DNA from: Candidatus Gerdarchaeota archaeon
GTDB taxonomy: Archaea; Asgardarchaeota; Heimdallarchaeia; JABLTI01
NCBI GenBank assembly: GCA_016840905.1
Contig: JAEORM010000308.1
Coordinates: 1 to 14,184, forward strand
Direction: 5' to 3'
DNA: 14,184 nucleotides
The translations under genes and the position numbers were made by a program. Below, in pieces: positions 1 to 7,690 of this stretch. Below the pieces are notes generated by a model. That model was not told the origin of the DNA. It worked only from the letters and a program-made list of their open reading frames with translations, and ran no database searches. Position 1 is the first letter of the stretch; each line of letters opens with the position of its first letter.

Positions 1-856
1 ACTGAGTTTGTTTTTTATTATCCAATTCAACATTAAGTGTAACATCTATTCCGAGTTTTTCCAATTTTGGAAATATAATATTCTTAAGAAATGAATAGGT
101 TCCTAGAGAAGTTTCGGAAAATCGGTTTTTAATAAAATCATTAGCTTCTACTATGAGTTGCTTATTTATTTCATCCATTTTTCCAAAGGCACCTATTATC
201 CACAAAAATCGTAGCAATTGTTTTTTTATCTTCTTTAAACGTTCATGTTGAGCAAAAGTATCAGTATCTTTTATATCTAATGAAGAAACTAAAACACTTT
301 TCAAAAAATTATAAAACATCTCAAAATAACGATTATTTTCTAAATACAAGAGCTCTTCTTTTGGATAATCCATAATCTTATCCTTAGTCATCGATATTAT
401 AGCTGGTTCAATAATTTTTCCTGAGGGAATCTTTTGCTTTAAATTTTGTAATCGTTTAAAAGCTTCAAATGGTTCAACATAAGTTCTATATTGTGTATCT
501 GTAATTGCTTTTTTGTTTTTCTTTTCTATTTTTTCTTGAGACCATTCATTTCCCTTCAATTCAATAGATTCACAAGGAAATCTTGAACAATAAGCACAAT
601 TTTCAATATTAGATTTTATTACACAATTTCGTATTGTACAATTTTTGAATGGTACACGTGTTCCTTTAGGCCATTGATCCTCTGGTATTTGGCATCCAAC
701 ACAATTTTGAAATGGACCAGATGGAGAATACCCTAAGGTTTCTTTACATCCTTTTTTATATTGTTCATATTCAGTTGTGTTCATTGAATCCTGAACCGCT
801 TTTGACCAAGGACAATTACTACATAGCATTCCGCATTTTGAAATCATTTCAGCCAT
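1..856 (-). CDS. DUF3795-type cysteine-rich protein, 3' end beyond window
   Basis: 285 codons are visible from an ATG at 856 to the window edge with no stop, so the C-terminus is missing. The start is supported by a G-rich Shine-Dalgarno (GAGGGGG) about eight bases upstream. The N-terminal ~95 residues hold cysteines at about 8, 12, 15, 37, 52, 55, 73, 78, 87, 90 and 95, including CGMLCSNC and CAYCSRFPC. This pattern is what I know of DUF3795, a presumed zinc- or Fe-S-binding module of unknown function. After residue ~110 the protein becomes charged, probably alpha-helical and cysteine-free (about 175 residues seen), longer than a bare DUF3795 protein. No signal peptide or membrane segment is visible. 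It is divergent from the DUF998-like gene. Metal binding is inferred; the function is unknown. Confidence 0.8.
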   Translation of the reverse strand, partial: MAEMISKCGMLCSNCPWSKAVQDSMNTTEYEQYKKGCKETLGYSPSGPFQNCVGCQIPEDQWPKGTRVPFKNCTIRNCVIKSNIENCAYCSRFPCESIELKGNEWSQEKIEKKNKKAITDTQYRTYVEPFEAFKRLQNLKQKIPSGKIIEPAIISMTKDKIMDYPKEELLYLENNRYFEMFYNFLKSVLVSSLDIKDTDTFAQHERLKKIKKQLLRFLWIIGAFGKMDEINKQLIVEANDFIKNRFSETSLGTYSFLKNIIFPKLEKLGIDVTLNVELDNKKQTQ

Positions 857-1057
857 TTTAATAGCCCCCTCATTTTGCTTAGAATTTTTTTTACAATTAG
901 AAATTCGTTGTGAATATAATTAAGATTTTGTTTGTTCGAAACGCGTCTCCCGTATCACTAATTTTTTCCTTAAAATTAAAAAATTATTTTTATCATAATT
1001 ATTATTACATAAATTTTTCTTGTAAGAATATTCATAAGTCATTACAAAATTGCACCA

Positions 1058-1783
1058 ATGAATCAAATGAATAAAGAAAGAATAAAGCAAATAGTGTCAA
1101 TAGTAGCAGCTACTTTAGCATTTTCTGTATTAGTTATCTTTAGTTTAGCAATTTATTACTATCCTGGTGGTACTTATACTGATCCTGATTATGTAGGATT
1201 CAATTTTCTGGAAACAACAATAAGTGATTTGGGAAGAACTATTGCTCGAAATGGCGAAGATAATATAATCTCACGAGCACTATTTATGACAGGAATTCTT
1301 TCAATGTCTGTGTTATGTGTTATTTTGCACTCACTTTTTGTAACCAATTTCACTGATCGAAAAAGTACTAAAATCTTGAGTATAATAGGTACAATCCTTG
1401 GGATAACCCAAGCAGGAATGTACGTTGCATTAGCCTTCTCACCTGTGGATATCGATTATAAAATACATAATAAAATTATATTTTCTGCATCAGGATTCTT
1501 AGTTGCAACAACAATAATTTATCTGATAGTTTTTTTCATGAATAAACAATATCCTAAATTAGGAATTTATTCATATCTGATTCTTTTTATGGGAGAATTT
1601 GCTTTCATGGTTGCGATAATCGTTGGATCAATTTTACAAGAACCAATACAAGAACATATTCGACGTGCAGGAAATACGACATTCATTTTTCTATCAATTT
1701 TAATATATGCATTACAATTTATAGGATTATCAAAATATTACCAACAAAAATTGTGTGTTCAGGAAAATAATGATTCTGAATAA
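1058..1783 (+). CDS. DUF998-like multi-pass membrane protein
   Basis: 241 aa with about six hydrophobic segments: residues ~10-33, 72-95, 103-127, 137-160, 170-192 and 206-222. The first extracytoplasmic loop holds the polar stretch FNFLETTISDLGRT. An N/S-x-x-S-x-LG signature after the first helix, followed by five more helices, is what I associate with DUF998, related to the Frag1/DRAM-like membrane fold. The biochemical role is unknown. There is no good Shine-Dalgarno before the ATG at 1058; a second ATG at 1067 is an equally possible start. The tail is short and charged (QENNDSE). It stands alone, divergent from the cysteine-rich gene, with nothing co-directional after it. Confidence 0.72.
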   Translation: MNQMNKERIKQIVSIVAATLAFSVLVIFSLAIYYYPGGTYTDPDYVGFNFLETTISDLGRTIARNGEDNIISRALFMTGILSMSVLCVILHSLFVTNFTDRKSTKILSIIGTILGITQAGMYVALAFSPVDIDYKIHNKIIFSASGFLVATTIIYLIVFFMNKQYPKLGIYSYLILFMGEFAFMVAIIVGSILQEPIQEHIRRAGNTTFIFLSILIYALQFIGLSKYYQQKLCVQENNDSE

Positions 1784-1818
1784 AAAAGAAATATTAATAG
1801 GTTTTATAGGATGGTTGA

Positions 1819-2024
1819 TTATAATTGTTTCTTAAATAAAACAACAATATTTTTCCCACCTGTCCATACATTACCATACTCAAAATCTGTTTTTTCTATA
1901 ATTGGGGTTAATTTTTCAGTAACCAAACAACATATCCATTTCATATTGGTATTTCTTTTTCTAAATTCTTTTAGCAAAGGTAAAACATTCCTTTCATTAC
2001 CATAAATTATTGCTTTTGAAAAAA
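1819..2024 (-). pseudogene. Protein-like open stretch without a start, probable 3' gene remnant
   Basis: Directly after the MFS stop codon, a different minus-strand frame is open for about 68 codons to a TAA at 1819. It reads like a real protein end: mixed charge, LPLLKEFRKR, KWICCLVTEK and GNVWTGGKNIVVLFKK, a possible helix plus two strands. There is no ATG in this frame outside the MFS gene until an internal one at 1944, which would give only 41 aa. I read it as the C-terminal remnant of a gene whose front has been lost, or a small gene with a weak start. The ending loosely recalls RlmL-type (COG0116) methyltransferases, but I cannot assign it. The opposite-strand reading is hydrophobic and unconvincing. 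Confidence 0.4.
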
Positions 2025-3368
2025 CTATTTCTTTTGTTTTTGTGCTAGTGATAAACCGATTATTCCAAAAATTAAATTGAATAGAATAATCCCTGCTCCA
2101 ATAAAGGTTATTAGCTCTAATGAAACTGATTGGGAAATTAAAAGTGATCCTAAAGCTCCACCTATACCAAATGATATGATTCCTGCTATTTGGAAAATTC
2201 CTAAAATTGTTTCTTTATTCACTTCATGCCTATGTAAATGTGTATGAATGCCTATCTCTATTCCCCGTTCCCGAATATACTTCAAATTTATATGTTTATG
2301 ATCATGCTCTGTTAATGCGATTTTTTTACCAGTTTTCAAATGATTCTCAATCATTAATACTTCACTATTTCTTGCTGGTTCCATTAATGCTTCAGCTACC
2401 CCCACAATTATAAATGCCCCACCCAATACATAAATTCCAGGTGCTATTGGATATAATATTACCCCAACTCCTTTCATTATGATACTAAGGATTATTGGTA
2501 ACCAGTTACCAAATTTATCGGCTAATTTGCCAGTAAATATCTGTGAAATACCCCAAATGGCATCTCCTAGAAAGAAGATAATTCCTGTAGCTGCTTCTGT
2601 AAATCCATGGTTAGTAAACATTACCAATAGATTTGGTGTGTATAACCCATGTGATAAATCATATAGACTATAAAGTATAAGCATGAAAATAAATGAGGGG
2701 ATGAGGAATAATTTCTTTAAATCTTTGAAGTGAAAATGATTTAAAGCGATTTTTTCTTTATGTTCGAGTTTTCTTCTTGTTTTAATTGACTGATACAAGC
2801 TGATAAAAATTGGAATAATTGAAATAATAACCGCAAATAGGAAGCTCATTTGTAAAGCTGTGAATCTTCCTGAAAGATTCCAAATTTCAAACAAATAGGT
2901 TTTCATTAAACCTCCAATCCCTTGTCCTAACGCTGTTCCCAAAAAGATTGCCCCTAACAAAGTTCCTATTCCCTCCGATAAACATTCGTTTGCTTCTGTT
3001 GAACAGAGAGTTAAAACAGCAATTGTTAAAATACCATAACCAAGTCCTTCAAAGAATTTTGAAAAAAACATGATTGGATACCAAGGAATTACCGGTAAAC
3101 CTATAGCTATTACCCAAGAGCTTACTCCTACTAAGAATTCAAATCCTGTTTTATCAAGAAGTTTTGAAAGAACAAAAATCCCTAATAATTGTCCTATTGA
3201 AAAAACTGCTGTTGCTAGAGAAACTAATGCCTCATTTCCTCCTAATTCAAGAAATCTGAGTGGATATAAAAATCGGCCAATCCCTAATCCTATTGAGGAA
3301 AAAAGTATAGCAAGATAAGAAATGGCTATCTGTTTATTCCGGAATAGAAGGATATTTGGTTTCTTCAT
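2025..3368 (-). CDS. Major facilitator superfamily transporter with His-rich loop
   Basis: 447 aa with about twelve hydrophobic helices in two halves, separated by a charged central loop (residues ~190-215). The MFS loop 2-3 signature appears as KLLDKTG in the first half and again as GKLADKFG in the second, so the fold assignment is firm. The substrate cannot be told. An unusual charged insertion at about residues 340-385, between predicted helices 10 and 11, carries HDHKH and HTHLHRH, nine histidines in roughly 30 residues, suggesting metal binding. The start is an ATG with AAAGGA very close upstream. A perfect 8-base inverted repeat lies 26-61 bases upstream, a possible operator. The GNAT gene lies 76 bases upstream on the same strand, but the repeat suggests a separate promoter. 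Confidence 0.88.
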   Translation of the reverse strand: MKKPNILLFRNKQIAISYLAILFSSIGLGIGRFLYPLRFLELGGNEALVSLATAVFSIGQLLGIFVLSKLLDKTGFEFLVGVSSWVIAIGLPVIPWYPIMFFSKFFEGLGYGILTIAVLTLCSTEANECLSEGIGTLLGAIFLGTALGQGIGGLMKTYLFEIWNLSGRFTALQMSFLFAVIISIIPIFISLYQSIKTRRKLEHKEKIALNHFHFKDLKKLFLIPSFIFMLILYSLYDLSHGLYTPNLLVMFTNHGFTEAATGIIFFLGDAIWGISQIFTGKLADKFGNWLPIILSIIMKGVGVILYPIAPGIYVLGGAFIIVGVAEALMEPARNSEVLMIENHLKTGKKIALTEHDHKHINLKYIRERGIEIGIHTHLHRHEVNKETILGIFQIAGIISFGIGGALGSLLISQSVSLELITFIGAGIILFNLIFGIIGLSLAQKQKK

Positions 3369-3393
3369 ATCCTTTCATACTTTTAAGTGTACT

Positions 3394-3429
3394 AATAAGA
3401 CTATTGCTTTAATTTTTATGTGTCTTATT
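3394..3429. promoter_or_regulatory. Inverted repeat upstream of the MFS gene
   Basis: AATAAGAC (3394-3401) and GTCTTATT (3422-3429) are perfect inverted repeats separated by 20 AT-rich bases. They fill most of the 76-base gap before the MFS start. The spacer includes TATA-like sequence, so this could be a transcription factor site around the promoter. The alternative is a terminator hairpin for the upstream GNAT gene, although the loop is long. Confidence 0.4.
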
Positions 3430-3444
3430 TGGTCAATAAAATTC

Positions 3445-4368
3445 TTAATCTAATCTTTTTACATATATCCCCCAAGTAGCTTCTTTCTTAAATTTAAGCT
3501 TCTCGAAAATTTCTAAATACTCTTGCAAATCCCCTATAACATCAACTAAGAAACATTTAGCTTTTTTAATTATGCAATCGTTGATAGTTCTTTCAAGAAG
3601 CTGTTTTAAAAAATCATCCTTTGAAGCTTCTAAATAGTATGTTGCAATAGTCTCTCTCTTAAGATGATTTGGTAAAGCATAACTATACCCTTCTATTTTT
3701 GAATTCTTTTTTATTACTAGATGATTGACTAATTCTTGTTCACTATTTATTTCAATGATAAAACTCTTAGCTTCTTCTAAAGGCATTTTAAAATTACTCG
3801 AAATACGTATAGCGCATTCATCCACATCCTCTTCAAGCTTGAAATTAGTTATATCATTGGTTTCATAGGTAATTGGTCCTTTTGCCAGGTCATAAACATA
3901 ATAGTATTTGTACCCCATAGGAAAGTCTTGATGAGGTTTAAAGCCGAAATTCTCAACCAATTGTTGACTATTCTTTCTCATAGTAGTTACTCGAGTAAGT
4001 AAAAAGCTAATCCCTTTCTCTTTAAGAATGATGATCATTTCTTCTAGTAACAGCTCTGCTACTTCTTCATAGCCTTTTTTTACTCGAGGGATATCAAAGC
4101 TTGCTCCAATACCATCTTCTTCCTCAAAATTTGGTCCAAAAACTCCTTCACTGGACCCAATATCAGCATGGATATATCCTACCATTAAATCTCCATCAAA
4201 ACAATATAATACTGTATCAGGATCAAAATCAAGTTGAGAATATTTTTGCTGAAAAGCTTCTGCTGTAAAATAAAAAGGCCAAATCCATTCCATTGCGTTT
4301 TCTTCTGCTATTTTTGCTTGCTCGATTTCGAACCCTGGCTCATATTTTTTAAAACTATAATTTGACAC
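3445..4368 (-). CDS. GNAT-fold acetyltransferase, probably two-domain
   Basis: 307 aa. The N-terminal half (~1-165) has the GNAT layout: a strand with LMVGYIHADI (beta 4), then the acetyl-CoA loop region RVKKGYEEVAELLLEE, a variant of R/Q-x-x-G-x-G/A, then TTMRKNSQQLVENFGFKP, the usual 'late helix plus GF' element. The C-terminal half (~170-307) again ends in a helix and EIFEKLKFKKEATWGIYVK, which looks like a second, degenerate GNAT repeat without a clear acetyl-CoA loop. The substrate is unknown. The start is GTG at 4368, supported by GGAG eight bases upstream. It follows the ribosomal cluster on the same strand but is separated from it by a T-rich terminator. Confidence 0.75.
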   Translation of the reverse strand: MSNYSFKKYEPGFEIEQAKIAEENAMEWIWPFYFTAEAFQQKYSQLDFDPDTVLYCFDGDLMVGYIHADIGSSEGVFGPNFEEEDGIGASFDIPRVKKGYEEVAELLLEEMIIILKEKGISFLLTRVTTMRKNSQQLVENFGFKPHQDFPMGYKYYYVYDLAKGPITYETNDITNFKLEEDVDECAIRISSNFKMPLEEAKSFIIEINSEQELVNHLVIKKNSKIEGYSYALPNHLKRETIATYYLEASKDDFLKQLLERTINDCIIKKAKCFLVDVIGDLQEYLEIFEKLKFKKEATWGIYVKRLD

Positions 4369-4460
4369 TTTATTTTCTCCAAGACTGTGAATAATCTAGC
4401 TTTCTCTTACATATTAAGAGAATCTAATCCTTAAGAAATTTATTTTTTGAAGAAAATTAT

Positions 4461-4480
4461 AAAAAAAAGGAAAAAGAAAG
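4461..4480 (-). terminator. T-rich terminator after rpl2
   Basis: On the minus strand, directly after the rpl2 stop, there are runs of five and eight T separated by CC. U-rich tracts without a hairpin are the usual archaeal terminator. It would end the rpl3-rpl4-rpl23-rpl2 transcript before the GNAT gene. Confidence 0.6.
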
Positions 4481-4484
4481 GAAT

Positions 4485-5207
4485 TTACTTCCTAGTTCTT
4501 TTTCGACCTGATTGTCGAGCGGCAATAAGCCCAACTTTTGCACCAGGAGGAGCATTTCTCGAGACAGTTTTAGTACCACTACCACCACCATGAGGGTGAC
4601 TTGCGGCATTCATGTGGCTACCTCTTACTCGAGGATATATGTGTCCTTTTGCATAGTAATGATGTCGTTTCTTTCCAGCTTTCAAGAAAGGTTTCTCAAC
4701 TCTACCTCCTCCTGCAACAACACCAATTGTTGCACGAGATCGAGGATTGAATTGCTTTAGTTCACCACTGGGCATTTGACAGAAAACTTTCTTTCTACTG
4801 TGATTGATAACAGTAGCAAATGAACCAGATGACCGAACCATAGCACCTCCATCACCAGGCCTTAATTCAATATTGTGAATATAAGTTCCATCTGGGATGT
4901 TCTTCAAGGGTTTAATTGTACCAATTTGAATTGGAGCATTAGTTCCTTTGAAGATTGATTGACCAACTTGAATTCCTTCTGGAGCTAACAATAAATGCTT
5001 GGTACCATCTTGCTCTTTGATGACCATTACTGGTGCACCTCTACCAGGATCATGTTGTAATTCTATGACTTCATACTCAAGTATCTCTTTTGTATAATCA
5101 TTTTCTGTTAATTGTGGATATTTTACTGGTCCTTTTCGTTTGTGTGTACTGGCTCTAAATTGAGAACCACCACGACCACGTCTTTGGACTAGAATTCGTT
5201 TTCCCAT
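4485..5207 (-). CDS. rpl2: Large-subunit ribosomal protein uL2
   Basis: 240 aa, the usual archaeal length. uL2 binds 23S rRNA near the peptidyl transferase centre and helps subunit joining. The N-terminus MGKRILVQRRGRGGSQFRA is archaeal/eukaryotic. The OB-like domain covers ~40-130, and the SH3-like domain ~130-205 ends in the MNAASHPHGGG loop containing the conserved functional histidine. After GGG, the N/R-HQH-x-G stretch I expect in archaeal and eukaryotic uL2 is absent, so the loop is about five residues short, and HPHGGG replaces the usual archaeal HPFGGG. The start ATG has AAGGTGG upstream, overlapping the end of rpl23 (11-base gap). It is the last gene of the cluster; rps19, the usual neighbour, is missing. 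Confidence 0.97.
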   Translation of the reverse strand: MGKRILVQRRGRGGSQFRASTHKRKGPVKYPQLTENDYTKEILEYEVIELQHDPGRGAPVMVIKEQDGTKHLLLAPEGIQVGQSIFKGTNAPIQIGTIKPLKNIPDGTYIHNIELRPGDGGAMVRSSGSFATVINHSRKKVFCQMPSGELKQFNPRSRATIGVVAGGGRVEKPFLKAGKKRHHYYAKGHIYPRVRGSHMNAASHPHGGGSGTKTVSRNAPPGAKVGLIAARQSGRKRTRK

Positions 5208-5218
5208 GATTGACCACC

Positions 5219-5491
5219 TTACATTAATCCTAGTGCAGTTGCAAGATCGACTGCATTATTTGTTGGGTGCAATTTAACAATTGCTTTTTTCTTGCCTAAG
5301 GGAGTGATTGTAGTATTAATTTTCACAACCTTCACATTGTAGAGTTTTTCTATCGCTCGTTTTATTGTTGGTTTATTAGCTGTTCGCTTAACGATAAAAG
5401 CAAGCTTATTTTCACTCTCAATTAATTCAAATATTCGTTCACTACTAAAGGGTGAAATTATGATAGTATAGAGATCTTCGTCAGTACTCAT
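5219..5491 (-). CDS. rpl23: Large-subunit ribosomal protein uL23
   Basis: 90 aa, close to the archaeal norm. uL23 sits at the nascent-peptide exit tunnel and is the docking site for SRP and other exit factors. The sequence has the family features: IISPFSSERIFELIESENKLAFIV, the KPTIKRAIEKLYNVKVVKINT core, then the basic PLGKKKAIVKL loop. The start ATG is preceded by GGAG at a normal distance, and the gap to rpl4 is 13 bases, so both are translated from one message. Confidence 0.96.
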   Translation of the reverse strand: MSTDEDLYTIIISPFSSERIFELIESENKLAFIVKRTANKPTIKRAIEKLYNVKVVKINTTITPLGKKKAIVKLHPTNNAVDLATALGLM

Positions 5492-5504
5492 TTCTTTTCA
5501 ACTC

Positions 5505-6350
5505 CTATTTAGTAGCTGCAGGCTTTTTAGCACTAGTTGCTGATACTGCTGTGGGTGTTTTAACTTCAGAAGGATATAACTTATCGATGATCTCGATTGT
5601 TTTTTCCATCCAAATAGTTAATCGACCTGCATGAGTACCAGGTGCAAGCATTTCAGCATTTAAGTAATTGACATGAACAATATCAACACCAGGAAGGTTT
5701 TTCACAGCTTTGCAGAAATTGGATGTCCTGTCAACGATGAATAATGGTCCTACAGGATTCTTATATTTGCGACCGCGACCTTTACCTTGGCCAGCACGGA
5801 CTTTTCGTCCTTCTTTTGCTCTATTGATATCATTAATTAATCCAATCTTAGTAAGAAGTTCAACAGCATCTTTTGTTTTTACTATCTTATCATGGATTTC
5901 ATCTTCGAATACTAGTGGAAGTATTTCGAAGTTTTCAGCTTGGTGACCTCTTTTAAGAACGAGATCTTTATTTGCTGTAGAAGCAATAGCACTTCTAATA
6001 GCTAATTTTCGTTCTTTCTTGTTTATTCGTTCAACAATGATTTTTTCAGTTTTTGGTGGGTGTGCAACACGACCTCCAACTGTATAGTTAACAAGAGCAC
6101 CTCTTTGACTTGAATGTGTTCGTCTACCATGAGTTCTTGGTGTTCTAGCAGCACCTCTACCTGGACCCCAACTTGTTGCCACAGTCCAACCAGCTTGGTA
6201 TTTCGTACCTTTTGGTTGTCTTCTGGTACTTTGAACAGCTAGTACTGCTCGCTTAATGAGATCAGGTCGATATTCTGTATCGAAAACACCTGGAAGATCC
6301 ACACGTGCCTTTTTAGCTAAACCAATTGCACCATAAATTTTTGCTTTCAT
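5505..6350 (-). CDS. rpl4: Large-subunit ribosomal protein uL4
   Basis: 281 aa. uL4 binds 23S rRNA and sends an extended loop into the exit tunnel. The loop is recognisable as SWGPGRGAARTPRTHGRRTHSSQRGAL (residues ~59-86). The globular part carries RAGQGKGRGRKYKNPVGPLFIV and the C-terminal LNAEMLAPGTHAGRLTIW, both typical of archaeal and eukaryotic uL4. The last ~18 residues are a low-complexity Ala/Thr/Lys/Pro tail not needed for the fold. The start ATG has GGAGG nine bases upstream; this ribosome site overlaps the stop of rpl3, implying coupled translation. Confidence 0.97.
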   Translation of the reverse strand: MKAKIYGAIGLAKKARVDLPGVFDTEYRPDLIKRAVLAVQSTRRQPKGTKYQAGWTVATSWGPGRGAARTPRTHGRRTHSSQRGALVNYTVGGRVAHPPKTEKIIVERINKKERKLAIRSAIASTANKDLVLKRGHQAENFEILPLVFEDEIHDKIVKTKDAVELLTKIGLINDINRAKEGRKVRAGQGKGRGRKYKNPVGPLFIVDRTSNFCKAVKNLPGVDIVHVNYLNAEMLAPGTHAGRLTIWMEKTIEIIDKLYPSEVKTPTAVSATSAKKPAATK

Positions 6351-6364
6351 TACTTTTTGTCCTC

Positions 6365-7360
6365 CTACATTTTACTGCTCAATGAAATATTCAAAATTTC
6401 AGGGGCAGCTCCTTTTGTTCTATTTCTAATTGGATTTCTCATTGTAATGAGTCGTTTAGCTGGACCTTGTACACTTCCTTTCATCAAAACAAAGTCATTG
6501 CGTACTTCACCATATTGCTTAAAGCCACCTGCAGGAGTAATTTTCTCCTCTTTAGTGCCAACTTTAAGAATTAGTTTATTATATTCTGTACGTTGGTGAT
6601 AACCCATTTGACCTTGATGAGCTACTGTATACATGGTTCTTGCTGGACGCCATGGACCTAGTGCACCTGGTTTACGTTTGACACCTCGAGTCTTATGCTG
6701 AAGTATCCTAATACCGAACCGTTTTACTGGTCCTTGAATTCCTTTACCTTTAGTCACACCAATAGTGTCCACAAATTCACCTGGTTCGAAAACAGCATCA
6801 ACTGTGACTGTTTTTCCCAGCAGGGACTGTGCATATTCAAAACCCTCTTTAATATCTTTGAAACCGATTTTTATTTCAAGGACATCAGGTTTCTTTCGAG
6901 GAAGTTTTGCTTCTGTAGGATTCGTTATGGTTATTGCTCTCAATTCATAAATTGACCCAAGACGCTCTTGTAGGGTTTTTAGGCGTGCTTTGGCATCATA
7001 GTTTTTAGGGATAAGCATTTTCCTATCTAGTTCTTGTGGAAGATCTTTAATCATTGCTTCTGCAGCAATTTTAAGACCCTCGGGAGTGTAGCGATATCCT
7101 CTAATGCCAATCACTTTGAGAGGAGGGCATTCTATTACAGTTACAGGAACAATCCGTTCTTGATTGAACATTGGGCTGTTCTTGCGATTTTCTATGACAG
7201 TTATATGCGTCATGCCGGCTTTGAAACCTGCGAATCCTAATAGTTTTGGTTCTGCATTCCAGGATGGCCAGGAACGAATTTTTCCTTTTTGAGTTTTTGC
7301 GCGAACGCGTCGGAAGGAAAGGGAACCTTGGTGTGGGGCATTTCTTTTTCTATGTCCCAT
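6365..7360 (-). CDS. rpl3: Large-subunit ribosomal protein uL3
   Basis: 331 aa, normal for archaea. uL3 is a primary 23S rRNA binder whose central extension approaches the peptidyl transferase centre. The N-terminus MGHRKRNAPHQGSLSFRRVRA is the archaeal/eukaryotic form. The fold's hallmark KGKGIQGPVKRFGIRI and GPWRPARTMYTVAHQGQMGYHQRTEYNK are intact. It is the first gene of the cluster. Its ATG is preceded by GGAG at eight bases, and the Shine-Dalgarno lies in a small potential hairpin (AATCT 7376-7380 pairing with AGATT 7366-7370). A stronger hairpin lies further up the leader, so leader-based control, as known for other ribosomal operons, is possible. Confidence 0.97.
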   Translation of the reverse strand: MGHRKRNAPHQGSLSFRRVRAKTQKGKIRSWPSWNAEPKLLGFAGFKAGMTHITVIENRKNSPMFNQERIVPVTVIECPPLKVIGIRGYRYTPEGLKIAAEAMIKDLPQELDRKMLIPKNYDAKARLKTLQERLGSIYELRAITITNPTEAKLPRKKPDVLEIKIGFKDIKEGFEYAQSLLGKTVTVDAVFEPGEFVDTIGVTKGKGIQGPVKRFGIRILQHKTRGVKRKPGALGPWRPARTMYTVAHQGQMGYHQRTEYNKLILKVGTKEEKITPAGGFKQYGEVRNDFVLMKGSVQGPAKRLITMRNPIRNRTKGAAPEILNISLSSKM

Positions 7361-7393
7361 CTTGTAATCTCCGTAAGATTATTTTTCAAAGCC

Positions 7394-7429
7394 AATCATT
7401 TCTTACTACTTCATTGTAGTAGAATGATT
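7394..7429 (-). promoter_or_regulatory. Hairpin in the rpl3 leader
   Basis: AATCATT (7394-7400) pairs with AATGATT (7423-7429), and inside it TACTAC (7404-7409) pairs with GTAGTA (7416-7421) around a six-base loop, leaving an asymmetric TCT/G internal loop. This gives 13 base pairs, 34-69 bases upstream of the rpl3 start. It could be a binding site for an autoregulating ribosomal protein; that is inference. Confidence 0.5.
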
Positions 7430-7618
7430 TATCTAGTATTGGAGGGATCGTAGTCTCACTGCCAATTGCTAGTGAACTGGAATCGAATTCTTCTCTTATT
7501 TTAATTTTGTTATTGCTTGTGACAATTTTTAATGATTTAATTGTAGAAATAAACAAAAAGAAACAGAAAATTTGGCAATAAACAATCTTATAGTTGAATT
7601 CATTAAAATTCAATGCAA

Positions 7619-7631
7619 AATTTTTTAAAAG
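7619..7631 (+). promoter_or_regulatory. Possible TATA box for rps10
   Basis: AATTTTTTAAAAG lies about 60-70 bases before the rps10 ATG. A start point about 25 bases downstream of it would leave a leader of roughly 35 bases. It is the best TATA-like element in the spacer, but the region is very AT-rich. Confidence 0.3.
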
Positions 7632-7690
7632 CAAAGAGAGGGAGATAGAAATACGTAAAAAATACATAAAAAATACGGAAGATAATTACT

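Larger units (their letters stand above)
7361..7690. other. Divergent rpl3/rps10 spacer
   Basis: This 330-base gap holds no gene I can support. It must contain both promoters. Besides the leader hairpin it has an 18-base imperfect dyad at 7457-7474 (CACT-gc-CAATTG-ct-AGTG, 14 of 18 bases symmetric), a possible factor site, and an AT-rich half next to rps10. A 93-codon minus-strand open frame is present but looks like chance. Confidence 0.6.

Noticed and set aside
930..960. GC-richer patch containing TTCGAAACGCGTCTCCCG, reminiscent of a tRNA T-arm
   Set aside because: No matching acceptor or other arms could be found around it, so a tRNA or tRNA remnant is not supported.
1811..2005. 64-codon plus-strand open frame
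   Set aside because: Low-complexity hydrophobic reading; the opposite strand over the same bases looks far more protein-like.
7386..7667. 93-codon minus-strand open frame in the rpl3/rps10 spacer
   Set aside because: Composition is driven by AT-rich DNA (Phe, Ile, Leu, Ser, Asn), there is no Shine-Dalgarno or recognisable motif, and it would fill the rpl3 leader including its hairpin.
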